DNA of 64,000 bases. It comes from Oceanibaculum nanhaiense. Its GTDB lineage: Bacteria; Pseudomonadota; Alphaproteobacteria; Oceanibaculales; Oceanibaculaceae. The stretch spans positions 46,014-110,013 of the forward strand of contig NZ_MPOB01000010.1 in the NCBI RefSeq assembly GCF_002148795.1, read 5' to 3'. The notes below the pieces were generated by a model that was not told where the DNA came from, made no database searches, and saw nothing but the letters and a program-made list of their open reading frames with translations. This document shows positions 27,723-37,230 of the stretch, piece after piece (the stretch's first letter is position 1; each line of letters starts with the position of its first letter). A program made the translations under genes and the position numbers.

Positions 27723-27786
27723 CTTCCCCGCTGACGGATTTTGAGGCGCGGAACGGATCCGCGCCGCCCGTCGCGGGAGAAAGGAC

Positions 27787-28173
27787 ATGGACGACCGCGA
27801 TTATAGCGCCGACATCGCCAAAGCGCTCGCCACGCCGGGCGGACATCTGCATGTGGGGCAAGCGGGCTGGACCCTGCATTACGTCAATGAATCCGGGGGG
27901 CGCAGCAGCCTGTCCTGGTATTGCGCCGAGAAGATCAAGGCGCAGGCCATCGCCGCCGCTCTGCCGGTGATCGATTCCTCCGGCATCGATTTCGGCGACG
28001 CCGTGCGGCTCGCCGTCTCCGGCCCGATGATCGCCGTCGGCGGCAAGCCGGACCCGAGTCCCTGGGGCGCATTCTCTTATGCGCCACTGATCGAGGTGGC
28101 GCGCGCCTACGCTGCAGCCGGGGCGGAGGTTTACAACCTCGACCTGGAGGGTACGGCGGAACCGGCGGCCTGA
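27787..28173 (+). CDS. Conserved-looking ICE hypothetical protein, 128 aa
   Basis: ATG 27787 is preceded by AAAGGA. The protein is soluble, with no cysteine pair motif, signal or membrane segment; sequences such as HYVNESGGRSSLSWYC and FSYAPLIEVARAYAAAGAEVYNLDLEG are well formed. I do not recognise its family. It sits between two leader hairpins, just before parB, in the backbone section where small single-gene units are common. Confidence 0.75.
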   Translation: MDDRDYSADIAKALATPGGHLHVGQAGWTLHYVNESGGRSSLSWYCAEKIKAQAIAAALPVIDSSGIDFGDAVRLAVSGPMIAVGGKPDPSPWGAFSYAPLIEVARAYAAAGAEVYNLDLEGTAEPAA

Positions 28174-28199
28174 AGAGGGAAAGGGAAGCGGGTGTCTTC

Positions 28200-28244
28200 G
28201 TGACGAGCCCGGTTGGGGAAAGAGGGCTTTCTCCGGCTCGTCAC
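28200..28244 (+). promoter_or_regulatory. Long leader hairpin directly before the parB ribosome site
   Basis: GTGACGAGCC at 28200-28209 pairs perfectly with GGCTCGTCAC at 28235-28244, with an inner GGAAAG/CTTTCTCC stem. GGAGAA, the ribosome site of the parB-like gene, begins at the very next base, so folding could affect initiation, or the hairpin could stop upstream transcription. Confidence 0.55.
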
Positions 28245-28256
28245 GGAGAACCTGAC

Positions 28257-30365
28257 ATGGCAAAGGCGAAAGTTGAGAAGATTACGCTGTCCCAAGCGCG
28301 GGACATTCCATTCGACAGGCTGGTGCTCAGCACCCGCAATGTTCGGCGGGTGCGGGCCGGCGTATCGATCGAGGAACTGGCCGAGGACATCGCCCGGCGC
28401 ACGCTGTTGCAGTCCCTGAGCGTGCGAGCGGTGATCGGCGAAGACGGTCAGCCCACCGACAGATACGAGGTTCAGGCCGGCGGGCGGCGGTACCGGGCGC
28501 TGGAGCTGCTGGTCAAGCAGAAGCGGCTGGCGAGGAATGCGCCGATCCCCTGCATCGTGCGCGAGGGCGGCATTCTAGAAGAGGATTCGCTGGCCGAAAA
28601 CTGCCAGCGCGTTTCACTCCACGCGTTGGATCAATTCCGTGCGTTCCAGTCGCTGAAGGAACAGGGATTGGGCGAGGAGGAGATCGCCGCCCGCTTTTTC
28701 GTGACGCCGCAGATTGTCAAGCAGCGGCTGAAGCTCGCCAGCGTGTCGCCCGGGCTGCTGGAAGTCTATGCCGATGACGGCATGTCACTGGAGCAATTGA
28801 TGGCCTTCACGATTTCCGACGACCATGCCCGGCAGGAACAGGTCTGGGAGACCGTGCAGCGCAGCTACAACAAGGAGCTCTATTACATCCGCAAGCTGCT
28901 GACGGAAAACACTGTTCGCGCCACCGACAAGCGTGCCCGCTTCGTCGGGCTCGCGGCCTATGAGGAAGCCGGCGGCATCGTGCTCCGCGACCTGTTCTCG
29001 CAGAATGACGAAGGCTGGCTCCAGGATGCGGCGCTGCTGGAGAGGCTTGTCACCGAGAAGCTCACCGCCGAGGCCGAGACGATCAAGGCCGAAGGCTGGA
29101 AGTGGATCGAGGTCGCTCCGGACTTCCCCTATGGCCACACCGCCGGCCTGCGCCGCGTCATGGGCGAAACGGAGCCGCTGTCCGATGAGGAGCACGCCCG
29201 CCGCGAAGCCCTGCGGTCGGAGTTCGAAGAGATCGAACAGCGCTATTTCCAGGAAAGCGACGAGGATCTGCCCGAGGAGATCGACCGGCGTCTCGCCGAG
29301 ATCGAGGCGGCACTCGATGCCTTCGAGAACCGGCCCGTCATCTACGACGCGCAAGAGGTCGTCCGCGCCGGCGCCTTCGTCAGTATTGATGGTGATGGCA
29401 AGCTGAAGGTCGAGCGCGGCTATGTCCGGCCCGAGGACGAGGCGCCGACCGAACCGGGCAGCGATGGTCAGGACACGGATGCCTTCAACCGCGACATGCA
29501 AGAGATCGTCCATGTCGGCCGGAACGGCGAGGCGCGGCAGGTCGATCCCGCCGCCGCGCTATCGGGCAATGGGGCGCAAGCTGACGATACCGAAGCCGAG
29601 GAAGACGGCCTCAAGCCGCTGTCCGAGCGCCTGGTCATGGAACTGACGGCGCACCGGACGCTCGCCCTGCGCGATGCATTGGCGGGCGATCCGGACATCG
29701 CCTTCCTTGCCGCGCTGCATGCCCTCGTTCTCCAGACCTTCTGGCGTTATCCGACGGCGAGCTGCCTGGAGATTCGCGCCGAAAGCCCGACGCCGACCGT
29801 TCAGGGGCCGGGGCTGAAGGAAAGCCAATCGGCTAAGGCCATCGGCGAGCGGCACGCCAATTGGGAGAAGCAGCTTCCCGACGAGCTGGAACTGCTCTGG
29901 GAGTTCCTCTGCGATTGCGACCACGACAGCCGAATGGCGCTCTTTGCTCATTGCGTCTCGCTCACCGTCAACGCGGTGCATGAGCCGTGGAACCGGACGC
30001 AGGGCCGCCGGCGTCATGCCGACCAACTCGCCTGCGCGGTTTCGCTCGACATGACCGCTGCCGGGTGGAAGCCGACGGTGGAGAGCTATCTCAATCGCGT
30101 GCCGAAGGCTCGCATCCTTGAGGCGGTCACCGAGGCCAAAGGCGCCGGTATGGCGGAGCTCATCGAAGGGCTGAAGAAGTCCGACATGGCCGAGCAGGCC
30201 GAGCGCCTTCTGGCCGATACCGGCTGGCTGCCCGAGCCGCTGCGCACGCCCGGCATCGAGCCCGTGGCGGTCACGGGCGAACCGGGGTCCCCGGAGCCGG
30301 ATGCCTCGCCATCGGAGCCTCCCGCCGCCGCTGAACTTCCGGCTTTCCTCACCGCTGCCGAATAA
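28257..30365 (+). CDS. parB: ParB/Spo0J-family protein of the ICE backbone
   Basis: A 702-residue protein, more than twice the length of chromosomal ParB. The N-terminal 200 residues hold the ParB nuclease-like/CTPase fold (IPFDRLVLSTRNVRRV, QAGGRRYRALELL, LAENCQRVSLHALDQFRAF) and the helix-turn-helix EEEIAARFFVTPQIVKQRLKLA. The C-terminal 400 residues are acidic and helical, with no recognised domain. Such long ParB-like proteins are a hallmark of plasmid and ICE backbones; stabilisation of the circular form or gene control is inferred. No parA is seen nearby. ATG 28257 follows GGAGAA at a six-base spacing. Confidence 0.88.
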   Translation: MAKAKVEKITLSQARDIPFDRLVLSTRNVRRVRAGVSIEELAEDIARRTLLQSLSVRAVIGEDGQPTDRYEVQAGGRRYRALELLVKQKRLARNAPIPCIVREGGILEEDSLAENCQRVSLHALDQFRAFQSLKEQGLGEEEIAARFFVTPQIVKQRLKLASVSPGLLEVYADDGMSLEQLMAFTISDDHARQEQVWETVQRSYNKELYYIRKLLTENTVRATDKRARFVGLAAYEEAGGIVLRDLFSQNDEGWLQDAALLERLVTEKLTAEAETIKAEGWKWIEVAPDFPYGHTAGLRRVMGETEPLSDEEHARREALRSEFEEIEQRYFQESDEDLPEEIDRRLAEIEAALDAFENRPVIYDAQEVVRAGAFVSIDGDGKLKVERGYVRPEDEAPTEPGSDGQDTDAFNRDMQEIVHVGRNGEARQVDPAAALSGNGAQADDTEAEEDGLKPLSERLVMELTAHRTLALRDALAGDPDIAFLAALHALVLQTFWRYPTASCLEIRAESPTPTVQGPGLKESQSAKAIGERHANWEKQLPDELELLWEFLCDCDHDSRMALFAHCVSLTVNAVHEPWNRTQGRRRHADQLACAVSLDMTAAGWKPTVESYLNRVPKARILEAVTEAKGAGMAELIEGLKKSDMAEQAERLLADTGWLPEPLRTPGIEPVAVTGEPGSPEPDASPSEPPAAAELPAFLTAAE

Positions 30366-30393
30366 GCGGCTGCTCTCTCAAATCCATCCACTT

Positions 30394-30438
30394 AAGCCCG
30401 GTCCCCGTGCGGCGGAATGTCCGCGCGGGGCCGGGCTT
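30394..30438 (+). terminator. Strong hairpin between parB and the DUF7007 gene
   Basis: AAGCCCGG...CCGGGCTT arms (with near-complete pairing through the CCCCG/CGGGG interior) close a loop around GGAATG, followed by CGCGCTTTT. It may terminate parB transcription or form the leader of the gene at 30460. Confidence 0.6.
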
Positions 30439-30459
30439 CGCGCTTTTCTGGAGATCGAA

Positions 30460-31059
30460 ATGCTGAATTCGACCAACCCTACCTACACCCCATGGGGCAA
30501 AGCCGACTATGAAAAGGTCTATGCCGAGGGCATCGTCTTCTACGGCACACCGTCGCATGGCGGCTTCAAGCTCGACCGCGAGCGAAACGCCAAAGTTCAT
30601 CCTGCTCTGCGCGAGAGGGACGGATTTTACGAGGAGGATTGCGCTTGGGCGAAAGTTGCCTTCACCTTCCCCGACGTCTTCTCCGAGAAAGACCGCGAAG
30701 CGGCGATCCGCACGCTGAAGGAATGGTATCCCGACGAATACGAGACTGTCGCAGGCGTTATCCTTGCCCCCGGCGAATCCCACGTCAAAGACGAGCGGCT
30801 GTTCCTTGAACGCCACGCCAACGACTGGATCGTCATCAGCGCGATCAGGTCGGACCAGCATCCCGGCATGGTCGAGTGCATCGCCACAATAGGCGGCCGA
30901 CGCGGGCAATGGGGCAATTCCGATTCTGCTGAGCGGCGCTATCTCGTGCCGGATGTCGAATATCACCGGCGCAGCAAATTCGGCTTCGTCATCGATCCCG
31001 ATCGCCACGCGCGCTGCGACGGCCCTTCCAGCTTCATCGCGCGGAGGGCGGCGTCATGA
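30460..31059 (+). CDS. DUF7007-like ICE protein, 199 aa
   Basis: Starts at ATG 30460 after TGGAGATCGAA. The protein begins MLNSTNPTYTPWGKADY and is a soluble mixed alpha/beta protein; family wording (TPWGKAD, IVFYGTPSHGGFKLDRERNAKVHP) matches what I remember of DUF7007 proteins on rhizobial plasmids and ICEs. Function is unknown. Its stop overlaps the next ATG (ATGA, 31056-31059), so the pair is translationally coupled. Confidence 0.7.
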   Translation: MLNSTNPTYTPWGKADYEKVYAEGIVFYGTPSHGGFKLDRERNAKVHPALRERDGFYEEDCAWAKVAFTFPDVFSEKDREAAIRTLKEWYPDEYETVAGVILAPGESHVKDERLFLERHANDWIVISAIRSDQHPGMVECIATIGGRRGQWGNSDSAERRYLVPDVEYHRRSKFGFVIDPDRHARCDGPSSFIARRAAS

Positions 31060-31409
31060 AATTCATCGTCACCCTTCAGGCCACGGCCGAAATCGAGGAG
31101 CGCTGGGAAATTGAAGCCACGAGTACGGAAGAAGCGCAAGCCATCATCGATGATGGCCTGCTCCATGAGCACCGATTCATCCGTGACAAGGTTCTCGGCG
31201 AAGAACGCGACCGCGCGATTCTGTCAATCATCCCGGCGCCCTCGGACGAAGAACCATGCTGCCAATGCCGGAACTGCAATTGGCATGGGTCAGTCGATAA
31301 GGCCGACCCCGTTCACGATATGTGGTCGCGTGTGCTGCCGGGCGAAATTATGCCGGCGGGCGATTGTCCCGACTGCGGCGCGCTCGTTCATCTGGTTTCG
31401 GGAGCCTGA
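31056..31409 (+). CDS. Zinc-ribbon small protein, 117 aa
   Basis: The N-terminal 45 residues form a beta/alpha unit (KFIVTLQATAEIEERWEIEATS). The C-terminal half holds two CxxC pairs, CQCRNC and CPDC, spaced like a zinc ribbon or rubredoxin-type knuckle. I do not know its partner or role. It is coupled to the DUF7007 gene and followed four bases later by the DUF6117-like gene. Confidence 0.7.
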   Translation: MKFIVTLQATAEIEERWEIEATSTEEAQAIIDDGLLHEHRFIRDKVLGEERDRAILSIIPAPSDEEPCCQCRNCNWHGSVDKADPVHDMWSRVLPGEIMPAGDCPDCGALVHLVSGA

Positions 31410-31412
31410 AAC

Positions 31413-31631
31413 ATGGCTATTCCCGATCACATCCGCGCCAATTTCGAGACTCTACTGCGTGCAGCCAGAAACGGCGACCTTGCCTTGATGGAATGCACGG
31501 ATGCGTCCAATGGCATACCGCGTTATGTGCTCGCCGCCGTGCAGCGTGACGATGGCGGCGAATACCTTTTCACGCCCTTCGGCCATCTGGCGGAGGGGAA
31601 TCCCTACGAGGCTTACCACCCGCCAGAGTGA
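31413..31631 (+). CDS. DUF6117-like small ICE protein, 72 aa
   Basis: MAIPDHIRANFETLLRAA and the ending FTPFGHLAEGNPYEAYHPPE match my recollection of DUF6117 proteins found on alphaproteobacterial mobile elements. It is a compact soluble protein of unknown function. GGGAGC lies nine bases before the ATG, and a terminator-like hairpin follows. Confidence 0.7.
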   Translation: MAIPDHIRANFETLLRAARNGDLALMECTDASNGIPRYVLAAVQRDDGGEYLFTPFGHLAEGNPYEAYHPPE

Positions 31632-31652
31632 GAGCAGACCGGGATGAGGGCG

Positions 31653-31687
31653 GGCCGGGAGCGGGCAAGAGAGAGCCTGCCCCGGCC
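31653..31687 (+). terminator. Hairpin with T-tract before the methylase-helicase gene
   Basis: GGCCGGG (31653-31659) pairs with CCCGGCC (31681-31687), with an inner GCGGGC/GCCTGC stem, followed by TTTT. This is a plausible intrinsic terminator for the small-gene operon. Confidence 0.6.
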
Positions 31688-31719
31688 TTTTCCTGAAACC
31701 TCAATCCCGGAGCAATCTC

Positions 31720-34700
31720 ATGAACCTTATGACGCCAGCGGCGGCGGTGACGGCCGCCGCACCCATCCGTGCGCCCGAAGAAGAGGTCGCCTGCATCCTC
31801 AAGGCGGCGGAGCGCATTCTCATCGGTCTCGAACGCGGCTTTCTCATCGACGCCCGCTTCCTGCGGCAGGCGATGGAGGAGGCGTTCGGCGGTTCGGACG
31901 CCGAGGGCTTCTGGACCTGGAAGGTCGCATACGAAGCTTGCGAAGCCGCGCAGGTGCTGTTCCTGCGCAAGTATGGCAGAGCGATGCGGGAGAAGGCGTG
32001 CTCGCCCGCCGCACAACTCGCCATGCTGTCCCGCATTGCCGGACTTCTTCCCACCCACACCCGCCGCAGCGAGGAATCCGAAGCATTCCAACAATTCAGC
32101 ACGCCACTGCCACTGGCGTATGTGGCGAGCCTGGCCGCCGGCATCACATCCGCCGACGTCGTGCTGGAGCCGTCGGCCGGCACGGGGTTTCTCGCCGTCT
32201 TCGCCGAGATCTCCGGCGCGCGGCTGGCGCTCAACGAGATCGCCGATACGCGGGCGGCGCTTTTGCGGCGGCTGTTCCCGGACAGCCTGGTTACCACGCA
32301 TGACGCCGCCAGCATCGATGACCGACTGGTAGACGATATCGCGCCGTCGGTCGTTCTCATGAACCCGCCCTTCTCGGCAGCGGTGAATGTGCAGGGCCGG
32401 GTGGCGGAGGCCGATTTCCATCACGTGCGCTCGGCGTTGGCGCGGCTGCCCGAGGGCGGTCGCCTGGTCGCCATCACCGGGCACAATTTCCCCGTCGATA
32501 AGCTGAACAGCGCGGTGCGCTTCACCTGCGTCGTGGACGGCTCCGTCTATTACAAGCACGGCACCACCTTCGACACGCGCCTCACCGTCATCGACAAGTC
32601 GCTTGAAACGGCTTCGCCGCCGGTATTGCCGCGCGCGGAGAACGCCGCCGACTTGCTCGCCCGCCTCATCGAACATCTGCCGCCTCGCTTGGAGGTGAAC
32701 GGCGTGATCGGGCTCGGGACAGCGGCGAAACCCGCTGTTGCGCGCAAGGTCGCGCCAATCGCGCGCAGGCCGCAGCCCATCATTTCTGCGGTGCCCGATG
32801 CTGTCGAGCTCACCTATGAGCCCATCGAATGGAAGCCGGCCGAAGGCGCCGACCTGACCGACGCGCTCTACGAGGGCTACGCCCTGCAATCGATCCATAT
32901 CCCGGGCGCCAAGCCACATCCGACGAAGCTGGTGCAGTCAGCTGCCATGGCCTCGGTGGCGCCGCCGCACCCTTCCTATCGGCCGCATCTTCCGGTGCAT
33001 ATAATAAAGAGTAGCGTTCTCTCCGACGCTCAGCTTGAGAGCGTCATCTACGCCGGCGATGTGCATTGCGGGCATCTCGTGGGATCGTGGACGGTCGATG
33101 AGACCTTCGACAATATCCATGCCGCTCCAGAAGGCGCCGCGAATGCCGTGCGCTTCCGCCGCGGTTGGTTCCTGGGCGACGGCACCGGCTGCGGCAAGGG
33201 CCGGCAGGTCGCCGGCATCATCCTCGACAACTGGATCAAGGGCCGCCGCAAGGCGGTGTGGATCTCCAAGTCCGACAAGCTGATCGAGGACGCGCAGCGC
33301 GACTGGTCGGCGCTGGGCATGGAGCAGCTGCTCGTCCAGCCCCTGTCGCGCTTCAAGCAGGGCACGCCGGTCCGGCTGTCGGAGGGGGTGCTGTTCGTGA
33401 CCTACGCCACTCTGCGCAACGAGCCGCGCCTGCGCCAGGTCATCGACTGGCTGGGAGGCGGCTTCGATGGTGTGATCGTTTTCGACGAAGCCCATGCCAT
33501 GGCCAACGCGGCCGGTAGCAAGGGTGAGCGCGGCGACCAACTTCCCTCCCAGCAGGGCCGCGCCGGCCTGCGCCTGCAGCGCGCCTTGCCGGATGCCCGT
33601 ATCGTCTATGTCTCCGCCACCGGCGCCACGGACGTGCGCAACCTCGCCTATGCCGAGCGGCTGGGCCTGTGGGGCGGCGAGGATTTCCCTTTCGCCAACC
33701 GGGCCGAGTTTATCCAGGCCGTCGAGGCGGGCGGGGTCGCTGCCATGGAAGTTCTGGCCCGCGACCTGAAGGCGCTCGGCCTCTACACCGCACGGTCGCT
33801 GTCCTATGAGGGCGTTGAGGTCGAGATCGTCGAGCACAATCTCACCCCGGCGCAGGTGGAAATCTACGACGCCTATGCTGAAGCGTTCCAGGTGATCCAC
33901 TCCAACCTGAACGCCGCCCTCGAAGCCTCGAACGTCACCGGCGAGCGGAAAACCCTCAACGGCCAGGCGAAGTCCGCCGCGCTGTCGGTGTTCGAGGGCG
34001 CCAAGCAGCGCTTCTTCGCCGCGCTGCTTTCGGGGTTGAAGACCGCCACGCTCATCAAGTCCATTGAGGCGGATATGGCGGCGGGACACGCCGCCATCGT
34101 GCAACTGGTCTCTACCGGTGAGGCGATCCTCGATCGCCGTCTGTCCGAGATTCCAGCCGAGGAATGGGCGGACCTGAACGTCGATCTGTCGCCGCGCGAC
34201 GTGATCCTCACCTATCTGCAACACGCCTTTCCGACGCAGCTTTATGAACCGTACACGGACGAAGACGGCAATCTGCGTTCGCGGCCCGCATTCGATCCCG
34301 AGGGCAACCCGATCCAGTGCCGCGAGGCCGTTGCGGCGCGTGACCGGATGATCGAGCGCCTCGCCTCGCTCGATCCCGTGCCCGGCGCGCTCGACCAGAT
34401 CATGCAGCAATTCGGGACAGACAAGGTCGCCGAAGTGACCGGTCGCTCGCGGCGGATCGTGCGCAAGGGCGATCGGCTGTGCGTCGAAAACCGTCCGCCC
34501 TCGGCCAATCTCGCCGAGACGCAAGCTTTCATGGATGACGAGAAGCGCATCCTTATCTTCTCGGACGCCGGCGGGACCGGCCGTTCCTACCATGCCGACC
34601 GGGGCGCGAAAAATCAGCGCCTGCGCGTCCATTACCTGCTCGAAGCGGGATGGAAGGCCGACACTGCCATCCAGGGACTCGGCCGTTCCAACCGCACCAA

Positions 34701-35976
34701 TCAGGCGCAGCCGCCGCTGTTCCGCCCCATCGCCACGGATGTGAAGGCGGAGAAGCGCTTTCTTTCGACGATTGCCCGCCGCCTCGACACGCTCGGCGCC
34801 ATCACGCGCGGCCAGCGTCAGACCGGCGGCCAAGGCCTGTTCCGCGCCGAGGACAATCTCGAAGGCGATCAGGCCCGCGCGGCGCTCAGGCAGTTCTATT
34901 GCTGGCTGGCGCAGGGCGCCATTCAGGGCTGTTCGTTGACTCAGTTCGAGGAAATGACCGGCCTGACGCTGACCTTCGATGGCGGCAACATGAAGGAGGA
35001 TTTGCCGCCGATCACGACGTTCCTCAACCGGCTGCTGGCGCTGCCCATCGCCATGCAGAACACGCTGTTCGCGGCGTTCGAGGAGATTTTGAACGCCCGC
35101 ATCGAGGCGGCGATTGCAGCGGGCGTCCATGATGTCGGGCTAGAGACGATCCGCGCCGAAAGCCTCACCGTCACCGACCGGCGCACGGTCTGGCGGCACG
35201 ACAGCGGCGCCGAGACGCGACTATTCACGATTGAGCGGCGCGATCGCAACCGCCCCATGGGGGTGGAGGAGGCGATCACCATCGAAGGCGGGCGATTGCT
35301 CGTCAATGAGCGTTCCGGCCGCGCCGCCGTCAAGACATCCGCGCCGAGCCTGATGCTCGATGACGGCAGCGTGGAACGCCGCGTCCGGCTGTTGCGCCCC
35401 ATGCAGCGCGACACGATGAGCGTCGATGACTTCGCCGCCACGCACTGGAAGGAAGCGGAGAGGGAAGAATTTATCGCCGCATGGGAAAGGGAGATCGCCG
35501 GAATCCCGGAATTCTCGATGAGCACGTTCCACCTCGTTACCGGCCTGCTGCTGCCGATCTGGCGGCGTCTTCCGGAGAGCAACGCCCGCGTTTACCGGCT
35601 GCAAACCGACGATGGCGAACGCATCATCGGCCGGATGCTGACGCCCATCGAGGTGGAAGCGTTCTGCCGCAATATCGGCATGGAGGCGCCGAAGCTCTCC
35701 GCCGGGGACGCCTGGGGCCTGATCAGCGAAGGCAAGGTCACGGCCCACCTCGCTGACGGTCTCGTGCTCCGCCGCGTGCGCGTGATGAACGAGCACCGCG
35801 TCGAACTCACCGGCTTCACCTCCGGCATGGTCGATGCCCTGAAGGCGCGCGGCCTGTTCGGCGAGATCATCTCCTGGAAGCTGCGGTTGTTCGTGCCCGT
35901 GGGCGAATCCGGCAAAGCGATCTTCGAGAGCCTCGCCGACCGTTGGCCGCTCACCGAAATCGTGGATCGGGGGTGA
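31720..35976 (+). CDS. Methyltransferase/strawberry-notch-type helicase fusion, 1418 aa
   Basis: The N-terminal 350 residues contain a class I methyltransferase: EPSAGTGFLAVFAEISGA as SAM motif I and MNPPFS near residue 213 as the N6-adenine-type catalytic motif. A superfamily 2 helicase follows: GDGTGCGKGRQVAG (Walker A, near 486), VFDEAHAMAN (near 588), YVSATGATD as motif III, and IQGLGRSNRTNQAQ near 985 as motif VI. The C-terminal 300 residues are unrecognised. The combination is a conserved ICE/plasmid protein often labelled strawberry notch-like; it may methylate and remodel element DNA during transfer. ATG 31720 has CGGAG nearby. It overlaps nothing but is separated by only three bases from the Toprim gene. 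Confidence 0.85.
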   Translation: MNLMTPAAAVTAAAPIRAPEEEVACILKAAERILIGLERGFLIDARFLRQAMEEAFGGSDAEGFWTWKVAYEACEAAQVLFLRKYGRAMREKACSPAAQLAMLSRIAGLLPTHTRRSEESEAFQQFSTPLPLAYVASLAAGITSADVVLEPSAGTGFLAVFAEISGARLALNEIADTRAALLRRLFPDSLVTTHDAASIDDRLVDDIAPSVVLMNPPFSAAVNVQGRVAEADFHHVRSALARLPEGGRLVAITGHNFPVDKLNSAVRFTCVVDGSVYYKHGTTFDTRLTVIDKSLETASPPVLPRAENAADLLARLIEHLPPRLEVNGVIGLGTAAKPAVARKVAPIARRPQPIISAVPDAVELTYEPIEWKPAEGADLTDALYEGYALQSIHIPGAKPHPTKLVQSAAMASVAPPHPSYRPHLPVHIIKSSVLSDAQLESVIYAGDVHCGHLVGSWTVDETFDNIHAAPEGAANAVRFRRGWFLGDGTGCGKGRQVAGIILDNWIKGRRKAVWISKSDKLIEDAQRDWSALGMEQLLVQPLSRFKQGTPVRLSEGVLFVTYATLRNEPRLRQVIDWLGGGFDGVIVFDEAHAMANAAGSKGERGDQLPSQQGRAGLRLQRALPDARIVYVSATGATDVRNLAYAERLGLWGGEDFPFANRAEFIQAVEAGGVAAMEVLARDLKALGLYTARSLSYEGVEVEIVEHNLTPAQVEIYDAYAEAFQVIHSNLNAALEASNVTGERKTLNGQAKSAALSVFEGAKQRFFAALLSGLKTATLIKSIEADMAAGHAAIVQLVSTGEAILDRRLSEIPAEEWADLNVDLSPRDVILTYLQHAFPTQLYEPYTDEDGNLRSRPAFDPEGNPIQCREAVAARDRMIERLASLDPVPGALDQIMQQFGTDKVAEVTGRSRRIVRKGDRLCVENRPPSANLAETQAFMDDEKRILIFSDAGGTGRSYHADRGAKNQRLRVHYLLEAGWKADTAIQGLGRSNRTNQAQPPLFRPIATDVKAEKRFLSTIARRLDTLGAITRGQRQTGGQGLFRAEDNLEGDQARAALRQFYCWLAQGAIQGCSLTQFEEMTGLTLTFDGGNMKEDLPPITTFLNRLLALPIAMQNTLFAAFEEILNARIEAAIAAGVHDVGLETIRAESLTVTDRRTVWRHDSGAETRLFTIERRDRNRPMGVEEAITIEGGRLLVNERSGRAAVKTSAPSLMLDDGSVERRVRLLRPMQRDTMSVDDFAATHWKEAEREEFIAAWEREIAGIPEFSMSTFHLVTGLLLPIWRRLPESNARVYRLQTDDGERIIGRMLTPIEVEAFCRNIGMEAPKLSAGDAWGLISEGKVTAHLADGLVLRRVRVMNEHRVELTGFTSGMVDALKARGLFGEIISWKLRLFVPVGESGKAIFESLADRWPLTEIVDRG

Positions 35977-35979
35977 CAT

Positions 35980-36993
35980 ATGTCCCGCGCCGCCGATCTG
36001 GCGCGCCGTCTCGGTGAACAGGCCGAGGCGGTGTGCCGCTATTACCTGCCGAACGGCCGCCGCCAGGGCCGATACTGGATCTGCGGCGATGTCATGGGAA
36101 CGCCGGGGCGGAGCCTCTATGTCCGCCTTTCCGGCGAACGCAAGGGCAAGTTTTGCGATGCCGCTGATGGAACGCATGGCGATCTTCTCGACCTGATCGC
36201 CCTCAATCGCGGCCTCGACTTCCGCGCCGCGCTCGATGAGGCGCGGGGATTCCTCAGCCTGCCGGTTCTGCCGATCCGCCAGGTCGAGCCGTCCGCGCCG
36301 TCCGGCTCTTCCGAAGCTGCGCGGCGGCTCTTCGCCGCGTCGAAACCGATCCGAGGCACGCTGGCGGCACGCTACCTCCGAAGCCGCGGCATCATTCTAC
36401 CTGCGGACGTTGCCGCTCTGCGCTTCCATCCGCGCTGCTTTCATCGCGGGCTTGCGGGGCGCGAGATATGGCCGGCGCTCATCGCCGCCGTCACCGATCT
36501 CGATGGCGGCATCACTGGCGTGCATCGAACTTGGCTCGATCCTGGCGGCGGCAAGGCGCCCCTCGATCAGCCCCGTCGCGCTATGGGGCATCTCGCCGGA
36601 AACGCGGTCCGGCTCGGCGTTGCCTCCGACGTCTTGACGGCGGCCGAAGGCATCGAAACGGCGCTGGCGCTCAAGACCGTGATGCCCTCCATGCCAGTGG
36701 CGGCCGCACTCTCCGCCGCCCACCTCGCTGCCCTGGTGTTCCCGCCCACGCTGCGCCGTCTCTATGTCGCGCGCGACAATGACGGGGCCGGGCGCCTTGC
36801 GGTGGAACGATTGCGCAACCGCTCCAGAGCCCACGATATCGACATCCGCGCGCTCGCCCCGAGGACGGAGGATTTCAACGCCGATCTCCTCACCCTCGGC
36901 CCGGACCGGCTCAGGGCATGGCTCGCCGAGCAGCTCGTCCCGGACGATGTTCAGCGTTTCCTGATCGCGGATGAGCAGAGGCGATGCGTGTGA
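35980..36993 (+). CDS. Toprim-domain primase-like protein
   Basis: A 337-residue protein. The N-terminus has the DUF7146/primase-like zinc-less region (YYLPNGRRQGRYWICGD, GKFCDAADGTHGDLLDLI). The C-terminal half is a Toprim domain: LTAAEGIETALALK supplies the catalytic Glu, and LYVARDNDGAGRLAVERL the DxD-like acidic pair. Such proteins prime or process transferred single-stranded DNA on mobile elements. It begins three bases after the methylase-helicase stop, with GGGGGTG just before the ATG, so the two are probably one operon. Confidence 0.82.
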   Translation: MSRAADLARRLGEQAEAVCRYYLPNGRRQGRYWICGDVMGTPGRSLYVRLSGERKGKFCDAADGTHGDLLDLIALNRGLDFRAALDEARGFLSLPVLPIRQVEPSAPSGSSEAARRLFAASKPIRGTLAARYLRSRGIILPADVAALRFHPRCFHRGLAGREIWPALIAAVTDLDGGITGVHRTWLDPGGGKAPLDQPRRAMGHLAGNAVRLGVASDVLTAAEGIETALALKTVMPSMPVAAALSAAHLAALVFPPTLRRLYVARDNDGAGRLAVERLRNRSRAHDIDIRALAPRTEDFNADLLTLGPDRLRAWLAEQLVPDDVQRFLIADEQRRCV

Positions 36994-37133
36994 AGTTCGT
37001 CAGCGCCGGACGGGGAAGGGCGAACATCGGGACCGCCTCCCGGTTCGGCAAGGGCCGCGCCACGGCCTTTCCAAGAGAGGGATCTGCCAGCGCCGGTCGG
37101 CTTTGCAACGGCCTGACGGCCGTCCTCCACTCC

Positions 37134-37199
37134 GTTGCGGCCCTGCGGGTGCAAAGCCGCCCCTTGGCGCTGGCCGGCGATCCCCGGAAAGGCCGCAAC
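37134..37199 (+). repeat. Inverted repeat in the DUF2493 leader
   Basis: GTTGCGGCC at 37134-37142 has its exact complement GGCCGCAAC at 37191-37199. The 237-base gap that contains it also has CGGCCTGACGGCCG. The start of the next gene lies 32 bases downstream. Confidence 0.45.
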
Positions 37200-37230
37200 G
37201 GGCGCGGCCTCGGAACCGGGAGACAGACCC

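Noticed and set aside
32938..35130. A 730-codon open frame on the minus strand
   Set aside because: It mirrors the methylase-helicase gene; GC-rich codon bias creates long antisense frames, and no motif is present.
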